This document shows, in pieces, positions 44,402 through 53,424 of a DNA stretch of 61,052 nt; position 1 is the first letter of the stretch; every line of letters starts with the position of its first letter. The DNA is taken from assembly GCA_050331455.1 (NCBI GenBank), contig JBHJGV010000033.1:1-61052 (forward strand). Direction: 5' to 3'. The DNA comes from CAYUYV01 sp050331455. GTDB taxonomy: Bacteria; Pseudomonadota; Alphaproteobacteria; JAJFIK01. A model generated the notes under the pieces. The model was not told the DNA's origin. It did not search any database and saw nothing but the letters and a program-made list of their open reading frames with translations. The position numbers were made by a program, and so were the translations under genes.

Positions 44402-46504
44402 ATGAGAAAGCCGCTTTCCATGCCCCGTCGCCTCATGCTTGTCGCTGGCATCGGCGTGCTAGACTTTGTGGTCCTGGCGGCGGTCTGGGCGGGAATGTCC
44501 GATGTGCCGGATCTGGACCACCGGGCCCTCTCGGACCAGGCCCACGCCCTGGCCGCCGAGATCGCCTTTGCCGTCCAGGCCGGTGCCCGGGCGGGCCCGG
44601 GCCGGGCCATCGACCCGGTCCGGCTGTCCGGGCTGCTCGATCCGATCACAGACCGCCGCCCGGATGTGACGATTTCCGTTTTCGGGCCCACGGGCGCGCT
44701 TCTGTTCCGGTCGGGCCCGCCGCCCTTGACCGGTGCCCTTTCGGTGTCCCGCGACCTGACCCTGGGCACGCGCCGCATCGGACGCACCGCCGTCGCCCTG
44801 CCCCGCGCCCCTATCGACCGGCAGCACCGGGCCCGGACCATTGGCCTTGCCCTTTTGTTTCTCTGCGGATGGCCGGCCATGGCCATAGTCATGCTGCGCC
44901 ATGACCGGGCCCTCGTCCGGCGCCTGGGACGGATCGAACAGGCCGCCGGACGCATCGCGGTCGGTGATTTTTCTGTGTCCCTGCCGGCTCGAGGCCAGGA
45001 CGGCGTCGCACGCATCGAGGCGGGCTTCAATTTCATGGCCGCGAGCCTGAACGAGAACCATCACCAGCTCCAATATATGGCATTTTTCGACCCGGTAACC
45101 GGGCTGCCGAACCGAGCCGGCTTCATCGAGGATCTATCGGAGCGCTGTAAGGATACGGCGAGGGGCGGACCCGGCTTTGTGGTGGCCGTGCTCGACGTGG
45201 ACCGGTTCAAGGACGTGAACGATGTCTTCGGTCACGCCGCCGGGGACGAGTTGCTGGCCCGCCTGAGCCTGCGATTGCGCAAGCATCTGGGGCCGGACGC
45301 ATCGGTCGGCCGTCTTTCGGGGGACGAATTCGCCGTGCTACTGCCCCATGTGGCGACCTTGGCCGCGGCAATCAGCATACTGCGCGATACCGCGGAGACC
45401 GTCTGCCGCCCCGTCGAGCTGCGCCGGGCCAATACCACCATCCACGCTTCTTTCAGCATCGGGATCGCCCAGTGTCCGGCCGACTACACCAATCCCGTGG
45501 ATCTGCTGAAGGCCACCGACCTTGCCCTGAAGGAGGCCAAGACTTCGGGCGGCGGACAACTCGTGGCCTTCAAGCCAGATCTCGCGAACCAGCTCCAGCG
45601 CCGCCGGGCCATCGAGGACGGGCTGCGCGACGCCATCGAGGCCGGGACCCTGTCTCTCGTCTTCCATCCGCTGGTCGATTGCCGATCGAGCCGGATCGAG
45701 AGCGTCGAGGCCCTGCTGCGATGGCAGCATCCCACCCTGGGCCCCGTCGCGCCCTCGGAGTTCATTCCTGTCGCCGAACAGTCCGGACTGATCAAGCCCA
45801 TGGGCCTTTGGGTGCTGTCGACGGCCTGCGCCCAGCTCAAGGCCTGGACCCAAGCGGGGCTGGCGGATCTGAGCATTGCGGTCAATGTTTCCGTTGCCCA
45901 AATGGTCGACGAAACCTTTCCCCAGAACGTGCTGACCATCCTGGAGCGGGAGGGCGTGGAGCCGTCGAAAATTGTTCTTGAGCTGACGGAGAGCATTTTT
46001 GCCGGCCCTTGGCTGGACCGCATCCTGTCCCACCTGGAGGTGTTGAGGAGCCACGGCATCAAGATTGCCATCGATGATTTCGGAACCGGCTACTCCTCCC
46101 TGTCCTATGTCCACGATCTGCCCTGCGACGAAATCAAGATCGACCGGGCGTTCGTCAGTCCCACGACCGACTCGACACGGGCCCGGGCCATCCTGGTGAG
46201 CATCTGCCAGATGGTCCGCACCATGGGCGACAAGACTATCGTGGCCGAAGGCATCGAGACCGAAGCCCATCTGCGCCATGTTGTCGAGGCCGGATGCGAT
46301 CTCGCCCAGGGCTATTTCCTCTCCGAACCCCTTGCGGGGGCCGATCTCGTTCCGTGGTGGGATAAACGCCGGGCTATGGTGGAGGCTGTGATCGCCGATA
46401 CACAGAACGGCGCAGGCATTCCGTCTCTTGCGGTCCTCGACCGGTCACATGCGGAAAATGCCGAAGCGGGGCTTGGCGATCGGCGCATTGAGGCTTGCCG
46501 ATAG
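44402..46504 (+). CDS. Membrane GGDEF-EAL protein with degenerate SGDEF motif
   Basis: A 700-residue cyclic-di-GMP protein. Helix 1 is near 10-30, a short periplasmic region of about 110 residues follows, helix 2 is near 147-165, and HAMP-like sequence leads into the GGDEF domain (about 225-385). The active-site loop reads SGDEF (306-310), so the first glycine is lost; cyclase activity is uncertain though some SGDEF domains work. The EAL phosphodiesterase domain (about 400-655) keeps EALLRW (436-441), NVSVAQM, ELTES, DDFGTGYSSLSY and GYFLSEP, so it is probably active. The start at 44402 has a weak ribosome site; Met7 at 44420 is an alternative. Its last 60 bases overlap the convergent carboxyltransferase gene. 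Confidence 0.9.
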   Translation: MRKPLSMPRRLMLVAGIGVLDFVVLAAVWAGMSDVPDLDHRALSDQAHALAAEIAFAVQAGARAGPGRAIDPVRLSGLLDPITDRRPDVTISVFGPTGALLFRSGPPPLTGALSVSRDLTLGTRRIGRTAVALPRAPIDRQHRARTIGLALLFLCGWPAMAIVMLRHDRALVRRLGRIEQAAGRIAVGDFSVSLPARGQDGVARIEAGFNFMAASLNENHHQLQYMAFFDPVTGLPNRAGFIEDLSERCKDTARGGPGFVVAVLDVDRFKDVNDVFGHAAGDELLARLSLRLRKHLGPDASVGRLSGDEFAVLLPHVATLAAAISILRDTAETVCRPVELRRANTTIHASFSIGIAQCPADYTNPVDLLKATDLALKEAKTSGGGQLVAFKPDLANQLQRRRAIEDGLRDAIEAGTLSLVFHPLVDCRSSRIESVEALLRWQHPTLGPVAPSEFIPVAEQSGLIKPMGLWVLSTACAQLKAWTQAGLADLSIAVNVSVAQMVDETFPQNVLTILEREGVEPSKIVLELTESIFAGPWLDRILSHLEVLRSHGIKIAIDDFGTGYSSLSYVHDLPCDEIKIDRAFVSPTTDSTRARAILVSICQMVRTMGDKTIVAEGIETEAHLRHVVEAGCDLAQGYFLSEPLAGADLVPWWDKRRAMVEAVIADTQNGAGIPSLAVLDRSHAENAEAGLGDRRIEACR

Positions 46505-48052
46505 GGCAAGCGACAGAACGCGCCTCGTGTCACGCGGACGGATCACCCCGTCGTCCCAGAGACGGGCAGTCGCGTAATAGGGGTGCCCTTCCCGGTCGTA
46601 CTGCTCCCGGATCGGCGCCTTGAAATCCTCTTCGGCCTCCGCGCTCCAGGCCTCTCCCCGCGCCTCCAGGCTGTCCCGGCGCAAGGTCGCGAGGACGCTG
46701 GCAGCCTGCTCCCCGCCCATCACGGAAATGCGCGCATTGGGCCAGGAGAAGAGGAAGCGGGGGCTGTAGGCGCGCCCGCACATACCATAATTTCCGGCGC
46801 CATAGGACCCGCCGATCAGCACGGTGAATTTCGGGACCGGTGCGCAGGACACGGCCGTGACCAGCTTTGCGCCGTCTTTCGCGATACCGCCGGATTCGTA
46901 GGCCCGACCGACCATGAAGCCCGAGATATTCTGCAAAAAGATGATCGGTACGCCCCGCTGGGAGCAAAGCTGTACGAAATGGGCGCCCTTGAGCGCCGAT
47001 TCGGAGAACAGGATCCCGTTATTGGCCAGGATGCCGACCGGATACCCTTCCAGATGGGCAAAGCCGGTCACCAGCGTCGTCCCGTACAGGGCCTTGAACT
47101 CGTCGAACCGGGAGCCGTCCACCAGCCGCGCAATCACTTCGCGCACGTCATATTGGGTCGAGAGGGAACGAGGCACGACACCGTCAAGGTCTTCGGTCGG
47201 ATAGAGGGGCGGCTCGGGGGTTTTCAGCTCCAGCGGCACGTGCTTGGGGGCGTTCAGGGTCCCCACCACCTGGCGGGCAAGAGCAAGGGCATGGCCATCG
47301 TCGGCGGCGTAGTGGTCCACCACACCGCTCATACGGGCATGGACGTCGGCGCCGCCCAGGTCTTCCGCGCTGACGACCTCGCCCGTCGCGGCCTTTACGA
47401 GGGGCGGACCGCCCAGAAAGATCGTGCCCTGCTTGCGCACGATGATGGTCTCGTCCGCCATGGCCGGCACATAGGCACCGCCGGCCGTGCAGGACCCCAT
47501 GACGACGGCAATCTGCGGGATGCCTTGCGCGGACATGGTGGCCTGGTTGAAGAAGATGCGGCCGAAATGCTCCCGGTCGGGAAAGATATCCGCCTGATTG
47601 GGCAGATTGGCCCCGCCGGAGTCCACCAGATAGATGCAGGGCAGGTGGTTCTCACGCGCCACGTCCTGGGCCCGCAAATGCTTCTTGACCGTCACGGGAT
47701 AGTAGGTGCCGCCCTTGATGGTCGCGTCATTGCACACGATCACGCATTCACGGCCGGCCACGCGACCGACCCCGGTGATGATGGATCCCCCGTGCACGGC
47801 GCCGTCATACATGCCGTTTGCGGCCAGGGGCGAAAGCTCCAGAAAGGGCGTGCCCGGATCGAGCAGGCCGTCGACCCGATCGCGGGGCAGGAGCTTGCCG
47901 CGGGACACATGGCGCTGGCGGGAGCGTTCGTCCCCGCCCTGCGCCGCTTCATCCAGTCTCGCCTCCAGATCGGCGACCAGTTCCGCCATGGCTGCCGCAT
48001 TGGCCTTGAAGCCTTCGGAGCGGCGATCGACGGCGGAGGCGAGAACGGTCAT
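46445..48052 (-). CDS. mccB: Acyl-CoA carboxyltransferase subunit, MccB-like
   Basis: Beta (carboxyltransferase) subunit resembling 3-methylcrotonyl-CoA carboxylase, a leucine-degradation enzyme; geranyl-CoA carboxylase (AtuC) is a close alternative. The 535-residue product has LVDSGGANLPNQADIFPD (about 143-160), IAVVMGSCTAGGAYVPAM, GTIFLGGPPLVKAATGE, and the C-terminal PIAKPRFGIFRM ending that is typical of MCC beta. The biotin-carrying alpha subunit and the usual neighbours (isovaleryl-CoA dehydrogenase, enoyl hydratase, lyase) are not in the window. The YceI gene lies 18 bases upstream on the same strand. Its 3' end overlaps the GGDEF-EAL gene. Confidence 0.9.
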   Translation of the reverse strand: MTVLASAVDRRSEGFKANAAAMAELVADLEARLDEAAQGGDERSRQRHVSRGKLLPRDRVDGLLDPGTPFLELSPLAANGMYDGAVHGGSIITGVGRVAGRECVIVCNDATIKGGTYYPVTVKKHLRAQDVARENHLPCIYLVDSGGANLPNQADIFPDREHFGRIFFNQATMSAQGIPQIAVVMGSCTAGGAYVPAMADETIIVRKQGTIFLGGPPLVKAATGEVVSAEDLGGADVHARMSGVVDHYAADDGHALALARQVVGTLNAPKHVPLELKTPEPPLYPTEDLDGVVPRSLSTQYDVREVIARLVDGSRFDEFKALYGTTLVTGFAHLEGYPVGILANNGILFSESALKGAHFVQLCSQRGVPIIFLQNISGFMVGRAYESGGIAKDGAKLVTAVSCAPVPKFTVLIGGSYGAGNYGMCGRAYSPRFLFSWPNARISVMGGEQAASVLATLRRDSLEARGEAWSAEAEEDFKAPIREQYDREGHPYYATARLWDDGVIRPRDTRRVLSLALSASLNAPIAKPRFGIFRM

Positions 48053-48070
48053 GGGTCAGGGCTCCCGGGA

Positions 48071-48655
48071 TCAGCCCTGGAAAACCAGGGAAAATGTGAC
48101 GGGCACATTCGACGTGATCGAGTCGAGGCCTGCAAGCTCCATCAGCTTGTTGAGCCCGGCAGCGAGATCGAAGCTGTTCACATCGATGATGACGGGATCG
48201 ACCGTGGCGACGGTCACCCGGTCCTCGGCGATCCGCGTAACATAGACGGCCGTCTCGATGGTTTCGCTGGCGCCGTGGAGATCGAGGGTCGCCGTGAGAT
48301 CGCTTTCGCGGCGCCCGCCCACGGGCAGATCGGCGAACTGGTCGAGATCGACCTGGGCGGTGATGGTGGCCACCGGGAAATTCGCCGTTTCGAAAAAGAA
48401 CTTGCGCATGCGTTCATTGCGGATGTCGATCAGGGTCTCCACGGAGTCCAGATTGATCTCGACGGTGGCTTTGCCGGCCTCGTCGATGGAGCCTTCGAGT
48501 TTTTTGAAGTGATGGGGCTCGGCGATCTGGGCGGCCTTGATGGACACGAAGGAAATGCGGGACTGGTCGCTGTCCAGGGTCCAGGTCGCGGGCGCGGAGG
48601 CCTCGGCGCACGCCGCCATGAACAGAAAAGAGACGAAAAGAACGAGATTTCTCAT
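48071..48655 (-). CDS. YceI family lipoprotein
   Basis: A 194-residue exported protein of the YceI/lipocalin-like family, which binds isoprenoid chains in the characterised cases. The signal peptide ends FMAAC, an acceptable lipobox, so Cys15 is probably lipidated. The mature part begins WTLDSDQSRISFVSIK, the family start, and has RNERMRKFFFETANFPVATI near 95-115. The ATG at 48655 has AGGAGATCACC upstream. The last residues VPVTFSLVFQG match the family end. It precedes mccB on the same strand. Confidence 0.88.
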   Translation of the reverse strand: MRNLVLFVSFLFMAACAEASAPATWTLDSDQSRISFVSIKAAQIAEPHHFKKLEGSIDEAGKATVEINLDSVETLIDIRNERMRKFFFETANFPVATITAQVDLDQFADLPVGGRRESDLTATLDLHGASETIETAVYVTRIAEDRVTVATVDPVIIDVNSFDLAAGLNKLMELAGLDSITSNVPVTFSLVFQG

Positions 48656-48837
48656 GGTGATCTCCTGTCGGGGGACGGTCGGAGACGGCAAACCTGCCGT
48701 GGTGCAAAACACCGGGAGCTTCAGTCAGGTCCGGGGCGGGATCAAGCCGCGATTGTCCAGCCATGGGCGGCCCAGCGCCGCGCTCCGCCCGCGTCGCCAG
48801 CCCCCCGTCGCCGGCCCCCCCGTCGCCGGCCCCCGTC

Positions 48838-50073
48838 TCATTCCAGGGACATGACCTGCGGATCGGCACCGGTTTCGGGAGCCGCCGCCGGGACGGGCGC
48901 CTCATCAAGGCCCAGGGCGTCAAGCATGCCCGGCAGCCAGGTCTTGGTTTCGTAATCCCAAAGGGGAAAGGTTGTCGTAAAGCTCCAGGCGCACCAGCCG
49001 ATGCCCCAGGCTTCGAACTCCCGGCGCACATCCCGCGTCCAGGCCACCCGCTCCGCCTTCGAAACGCCGTTATAGACGCCGAATTCGCCCATCAGCAGGG
49101 GCACATCTTCGTCGAGCCGGTATTTGCCCGCCGTCTTCGCATTTCGCGTCAGCGCGGTCCTGTCGTCCCGGCTGCCCCAGGAGACCGGACCGCGGGGGCC
49201 GCCCTCGCCCAGCCAGGGCGCGTCCTGATGGGTGAATTCGAAAGGATCGTAATAGTGGAAGGTCGGCACGATCCGCGGATCGTCCAGATCGGGAAGACTG
49301 TCCAGCGTCGCGATCTTTGAATACTGGTCGCCGCCCAGAATGATGGCCCGGTCCGGATGCAGGGTCCGCACGATCCCGACCGCTTCGCGCAATATGTCGC
49401 GCATGGCGGCGCCCTGGAGCTGGTCGTGGGGTTCATTCAGGATCTCGAAATAAACATCCTTGGGCAGATGGCGGTAATAGTGGGCAAGCTGGCCCCAAAT
49501 GGCCATCAACCGGGCCCGGTGGGCCTGAGGATCGGCCATCAATTCCATGAAATGATGCACATTGATGATCACGTTGAGGCCGGCGTCCCGCGCCTCCCGG
49601 ATCACCGTGTCCACCCGCGCCAGGAAGTCGGGATCGATAGAGAAAGCCGGCGCTTCGCCGGTATGGGCGCTCCACCGGATCGGTATACGGACCGTATCGA
49701 AGCCGGCAGCGGCAATGGCCTGGAAATGCGCCGTCTCGATGGACCAGCCCCAGGCGCCTTCCTCGGGCGCATCGAGGGCATTGCCCATATTCACGCAAGC
49801 CTGGACGGCATACCAGGGCGCCTCGGGACCGGCCGGCGGCCCCCAATGCCCCGGCTCCGGCGCACGGATCGCCGGTTCGAAGGCCGACTTGGCATCACCG
49901 GATACGGGCGTTGGCACCGTGCCGGGAGCAGTGCCGGATACGGATGATCGGTTCGCCACGGGGTGCGCGGTCCCGGCCTCGTTGACCGCATTGTCGGGCC
50001 CACAGGCGCCCAGACCGATGCTTAAAGCCGAAGCTGCCACAATCCCAGCCCGGAACCGCCATGCCATCGTCAT
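48838..50073 (-). CDS. Glycoside hydrolase family 5 lipoprotein (endoglucanase-like)
   Basis: A 411-residue secreted GH5 enzyme. The signal peptide ends in the lipobox LGAC (Cys24), followed by a Pro/Thr-rich linker to about residue 75. The barrel has MGNALDAP (near 100), FDTVRIPIRWS, the acid/base glutamate in FEILNEPH (about 215) and the nucleophile in LLMGEFGVY (about 325), then WCAWSF. Cellulase, mannanase or exo-glucanase activity would fit; the substrate is not decided. The ATG at 50073 has GAGGA upstream. It could trim the cell's own polysaccharide or feed on plant or algal glucans. Confidence 0.9.
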   Translation of the reverse strand: MTMAWRFRAGIVAASALSIGLGACGPDNAVNEAGTAHPVANRSSVSGTAPGTVPTPVSGDAKSAFEPAIRAPEPGHWGPPAGPEAPWYAVQACVNMGNALDAPEEGAWGWSIETAHFQAIAAAGFDTVRIPIRWSAHTGEAPAFSIDPDFLARVDTVIREARDAGLNVIINVHHFMELMADPQAHRARLMAIWGQLAHYYRHLPKDVYFEILNEPHDQLQGAAMRDILREAVGIVRTLHPDRAIILGGDQYSKIATLDSLPDLDDPRIVPTFHYYDPFEFTHQDAPWLGEGGPRGPVSWGSRDDRTALTRNAKTAGKYRLDEDVPLLMGEFGVYNGVSKAERVAWTRDVRREFEAWGIGWCAWSFTTTFPLWDYETKTWLPGMLDALGLDEAPVPAAAPETGADPQVMSLE

Positions 50074-50216
50074 GCTGTCCTCGCAAATCCATTCAAACTG
50101 TCGGCTGCGTACCATTGGTGGAGAATGGTGGGCACCTTAAGGCGGGAGTCACCGTTTGGCACCACCCGTGATGCACGGCACAGAAGAATTGTGAAGCCGC
50201 GCCATGATCGACCCTT

Positions 50217-50276
50217 ATTCGGACGGCTTTTCGCCGGCCCGCCCAAGGGGTCGATCCGGCGAAAAGCCATCCGAAT
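50217..50276. repeat. Long inverted repeat in the GH5/small-gene divergent region
   Basis: Arms of 21 bases at 50217-50237 and 50256-50276 are complementary except for one position (50224 against 50269), with an 18-base loop. The core GGCTTTTCGCCGG pairs with CCGGCGAAAAGCC. It lies in the 252-base divergent region, 144 bases upstream of the GH5 gene and 50 bases upstream of a small exported-protein gene. It may be a leader hairpin or a mobile REP-like unit. Confidence 0.85.
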
Positions 50277-50325
50277 GAGGGTCGAAACCGCAAGAATCGC
50301 CCTCGAAACCGGAGGAGAATCGACG

Positions 50326-50664
50326 ATGTTCACCATGCTCTTCACCGCTGCAGCGTTGTTGCTGGCCGTGTTCGCCGTCGATCCGGGCTTCGTGGAGCAA
50401 AGCACTGCGCTTCCGGTGACCGGGGTGAATGGCGGTACCAGCGGTCAGACCGCCAACCAAACCGCGAGCCCGCTTGTCGCGCAGACCCATCCTGGCGCCG
50501 ACGGGGCGCGGTCGGCCGGTGCCGGTGGGCCGGCGCCCTGGGCCCGGTTCGTTGAAGGACCGGCGGCGGCGTTCTCGGTCTTTGCGCTGAGCAGTCTGCG
50601 AAACCCTGGCACAGATACGCGGAGGGACACGGCGAGTGATGACGATCCTGGCGTTCCTACGTAA
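50326..50664 (+). CDS. Small exported or membrane protein, 112 residues
   Basis: An uncharacterised protein with one N-terminal hydrophobic segment (MFTMLFTAAALLLAVFAV), then a low-complexity Gly/Ala/Thr-rich stretch and an acidic end (TASDDDPGVPT). The main support is an excellent ribosome site, GGAGGAGAA, 7 bases before the ATG at 50326. No family is recognised and the composition is loose, so translation should be shown before trusting it. A large hairpin lies 50 bases upstream and a strong one 52 bases after the stop. Confidence 0.45.
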   Translation: MFTMLFTAAALLLAVFAVDPGFVEQSTALPVTGVNGGTSGQTANQTASPLVAQTHPGADGARSAGAGGPAPWARFVEGPAAAFSVFALSSLRNPGTDTRRDTASDDDPGVPT

Positions 50665-50715
50665 ATGGGTGATGCCGCGCCGGCCGGCCCTGGCCCGGGC
50701 GGTGCGCAAAGCGGA

Positions 50716-50748
50716 CAGGCCGGGAAGCGACCAACCTTTCCCGGCCTG
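50716..50748. terminator. Bidirectional hairpin between convergent genes
   Basis: CAGGCCGGGAA (50716-50726) pairs with TTCCCGGCCTG (50738-50748), with a possible extra G-U pair and a 9-base loop. It is downstream of both the small exported-protein gene and the M28 peptidase gene. A second, smaller stem (AGCGC 50773-50777 with GCGCT 50788-50792) has a T5 stretch in its loop. Confidence 0.5.
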
Positions 50749-50849
50749 ATGAGGGTTTGACCCGATGATTTTAGCGCCCTGATTTTTGCGCTCAGAATGA
50801 AACGCTCCGGCGCATGCCCCGTGATCGGTGCGCGCCGGAGCCGCCGCGG

Positions 50850-52319
50850 TCACTGCGCCGCCCGGAAAGTCCCGTCCAGTTCCGACGCCAGGTAGATGAA
50901 GGCCGCATAGGCGGCGACATTCTGGGCCAGATCCTCCGGATCGATCTTGTCGAACGTGTCATCGGGCGTGTGGTGCAGATCGAAATAGTCCCAGCCGTTC
51001 TGCGTCAGGCTGACCACCGGAACGCCGGCCTGGCGCACGAAGGTCATGTCCGGTCCCCCGCTGCCCCGATTGTCGCCCGGCCCAATGCCCAGGCGCCGCA
51101 GGACGCGGTGGAACGGCTTGGCCATGGGCAGTTTGTCCTCGCCCCACCGGGTTTGCATGCGCCAGATGCGGCCCGCGCCGAAATCGGATTCCGCCCCCAC
51201 CACATGTTTGGCGAGTTCGTCCTTGTGCATCTGCGCATAGGCCTTGGCGCCAACGAGCCCCACTTCCTCAGACCCGAACAGCACCACACGGATGGTCCGC
51301 TTCGGCGTCCCCGGCAGATCGCCGACCAGCTTCGCCGCCGCCGTCACGATGCCCACGCCGGCCCCGTCATCGACGGCACCCGTCCCCAGGTCCCAGGAAT
51401 CCAGATGCGCCCCGACCAGGACGATTTCATCCGTCTCACCGGGGATTTCCCCCACCACATTGCCGGACGGGGGGAGTTCTTCATCGGGCCCTTCCCAGGC
51501 CGGGCCGGCCCGGCCGCCGCCCTTGACATCAAGCACCATCCTCACCGTGACCGGTCCGCGCGCCAGGGCCCGGGTCAATTGATCCGCATCCGGCTCGGAC
51601 ACTGCACCGATGGGAATGGGCGTGACGCCCTCGCCATAGCGCATGCCGCCCGTGTGGGGGAAGCGCTGGCGATCCGTGCCGACGGAGCGTATCAGGGCTG
51701 CGATGGCCCCGCGCTTTGCGCCCTCGATGGCAGCACCGGAGCGCTTCTGGACCGCGACCCCGTAGCCGGAGCCGTCCTGGGTTCGGGTCATTTTTTCGTC
51801 CACGAACACGATTCGACCCTTTAAGCTGTCCGGTGCCGCGCTGGCAAGCTCGGTCAAGGTCTCAAAACGGACGATCTGCGCGGAGAGGCCTTCCGGCGGG
51901 GTCGCAACGCTGTTGCCGAGGGCCGTGACCAGGAGCGGCTGGGGAAAGGGTGTCAGGATTTCCGCGGTCTCCCTGCTGCGCGTCCACAGCTTGACCTTGA
52001 AGGGCTCCACACGGACATTCTCGAAGCCGTTGGCTGTCAGCATCGCCACGGCCCAGTCCCGGGCCCGGGCTTCCTGCGGCGTACCGGCAAGGCGCGGGCC
52101 AATTTCCGTCGTCAGGTCTTCGATGATCCGGTATCCGGTATCATCCGTCAGGGCGCGGTCGATCAGGCCGTTGGCTGTCCCCAGCATGGCCGGTGTGAGG
52201 CGCGCTTCCGCTGCATTCTGGTCGACGTCATCCTGGGCGAGCGCGCACGCGGCGGACGCACAAAAACCTCCCGCCGCAAGCAGGCCGGCCAATACGGTGA
52301 GGGAAAGCCGTTGCATCAT
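50850..52319 (-). CDS. M28 family zinc metallopeptidase
   Basis: A 489-residue secreted aminopeptidase- or carboxypeptidase-like enzyme with a Sec signal peptide (about 1-29, ending ALAQ). The two-zinc site is complete: GAHLDSWD, GAVDDGAG, the general base in FGSEEVG, GAESDFG and LHHTPDDT. A PA-like inserted domain occupies about 110-260. It resembles plasma glutamate carboxypeptidase-type M28 proteins common in Sphingomonadales and related groups. AAAGGAGA precedes the ATG at 52319. It probably helps to use peptides in the periplasm or outside the cell. Confidence 0.93.
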   Translation of the reverse strand: MMQRLSLTVLAGLLAAGGFCASAACALAQDDVDQNAAEARLTPAMLGTANGLIDRALTDDTGYRIIEDLTTEIGPRLAGTPQEARARDWAVAMLTANGFENVRVEPFKVKLWTRSRETAEILTPFPQPLLVTALGNSVATPPEGLSAQIVRFETLTELASAAPDSLKGRIVFVDEKMTRTQDGSGYGVAVQKRSGAAIEGAKRGAIAALIRSVGTDRQRFPHTGGMRYGEGVTPIPIGAVSEPDADQLTRALARGPVTVRMVLDVKGGGRAGPAWEGPDEELPPSGNVVGEIPGETDEIVLVGAHLDSWDLGTGAVDDGAGVGIVTAAAKLVGDLPGTPKRTIRVVLFGSEEVGLVGAKAYAQMHKDELAKHVVGAESDFGAGRIWRMQTRWGEDKLPMAKPFHRVLRRLGIGPGDNRGSGGPDMTFVRQAGVPVVSLTQNGWDYFDLHHTPDDTFDKIDPEDLAQNVAAYAAFIYLASELDGTFRAAQ

Positions 52320-52520
52320 CCTGGGTCTCCTTTGAACCGAACACGCACTTGAACCCATCACGCAATATTCCGCCACTCCGGCGGTTACGAGCCCCTGATC
52401 GTTTCACAGGCCCAGCGTTCCTGGCAAGGATGGGAGCCCCAACCAAAGGGTCACCTTGTGCAGGGGCGCCCCGGCGGACCATGGTTCGGCCAAAGCCATT
52501 TTCTGGAAGGACTGCCGCCC

Positions 52521-53414
52521 ATGCTGACTCGTATTCTGCTCGGCCTCGTCGCCCTTTTGGTGCTCCTCGTTGCCGCCGCAATCCTCTTTACGCCCATCGG
52601 ATCGCTTCTGGTCTGGCCGGGATCCGAGGGCGAACTGCCGGATTTCATGGCCGGCCCGTCTGACATCCCGGGGGTCCAGCGCGCCGCCATTGAGGGGCCT
52701 GCTCCTTTGCGCGCCAAACTCAGCTATCTGCGCTCCGGGGACGGCTCGGGGCGTCAGGTGATCTTCGTCCACGGAACGCCGGGCCATGCCGAGGACTGGC
52801 GCCTCGTGCTGGCCGATCCCTGGCCCGGCTTTGAGATCATCGCCGTGGACCGGCCGGGCTTCGGCCGCTCGGACCCTGCCCGCGTGATGACACGGATCGA
52901 GGACCAGGCAGCAGCCCTGGTGCCCCTTTTGGAGACGCGAGAGGCCGGGAAACCGATCCTGGTCGGATGGTCCCTGGGCGGTCCCATCGTGGCGCGCGCG
53001 GCGATCGATGTTTCAGAACGCCTGGGCGGTATCGTGATCGTTGCCGGCTCCCTCGATCCAGACCTGGAGGAGGTGCTGTTCATCCAACGCGTGGGACAGT
53101 GGCCAATGGTCAAGCCGTTCCTGGCCCGCTGGGCCCGCAATGCCAATGCGGAATTGATCGCTCTGGAAGCCGGGCTGCGCCGCATGGCCCCGCACCTGTC
53201 CGACATCACGATGCCCGTCGGGATCGTTCACGGCACGGAAGACAGCCTGGTGCCGTTTGAGAATGTCGCGTTCATGAAGCAGGCCATGACCGGTGCCGAT
53301 ATGGTGACCGTGACGGTCATGGAGGGCCGGAACCATTTCATGCACATGAACGGCATTCCGGAGATCAAGGACGCCGTGCTGGCGGTGGCCGCCGCGTCGG
53401 CGGCCACGCCTTGA
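52521..53414 (+). CDS. Alpha/beta hydrolase with N-terminal membrane anchor
   Basis: A 297-residue alpha/beta-hydrolase fold protein. The N-terminal helix (about 1-33, LLGLVALLVLLVAAAILF) should anchor it in the membrane with the domain outside. The oxyanion loop is HGTPGHAEDW (about 79), the nucleophile serine is in GWSLGG (about 156), the acid aspartate in HGTEDSLVP (about 238) and the base histidine in GRNHFMHM (about 275). Substrate unknown; ester or lactone hydrolysis is typical. GGAAGGA precedes the ATG at 52521. It is convergent with the Tricorn-like gene, 10 bases apart. Confidence 0.88.
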   Translation: MLTRILLGLVALLVLLVAAAILFTPIGSLLVWPGSEGELPDFMAGPSDIPGVQRAAIEGPAPLRAKLSYLRSGDGSGRQVIFVHGTPGHAEDWRLVLADPWPGFEIIAVDRPGFGRSDPARVMTRIEDQAAALVPLLETREAGKPILVGWSLGGPIVARAAIDVSERLGGIVIVAGSLDPDLEEVLFIQRVGQWPMVKPFLARWARNANAELIALEAGLRRMAPHLSDITMPVGIVHGTEDSLVPFENVAFMKQAMTGADMVTVTVMEGRNHFMHMNGIPEIKDAVLAVAAASAATP

Positions 53415-53424
53415 GCCTGTCTCG

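Noticed and set aside
46583..48955. 790-codon open frame on the plus strand
   Set aside because: Antisense to the carboxyltransferase and YceI genes.
50149..50172. TTTGGCACCACCCGTGATGC as a second sigma-54 site
   Set aside because: GC is 13 bases after GG instead of 10, so the spacing is wrong for sigma-54.
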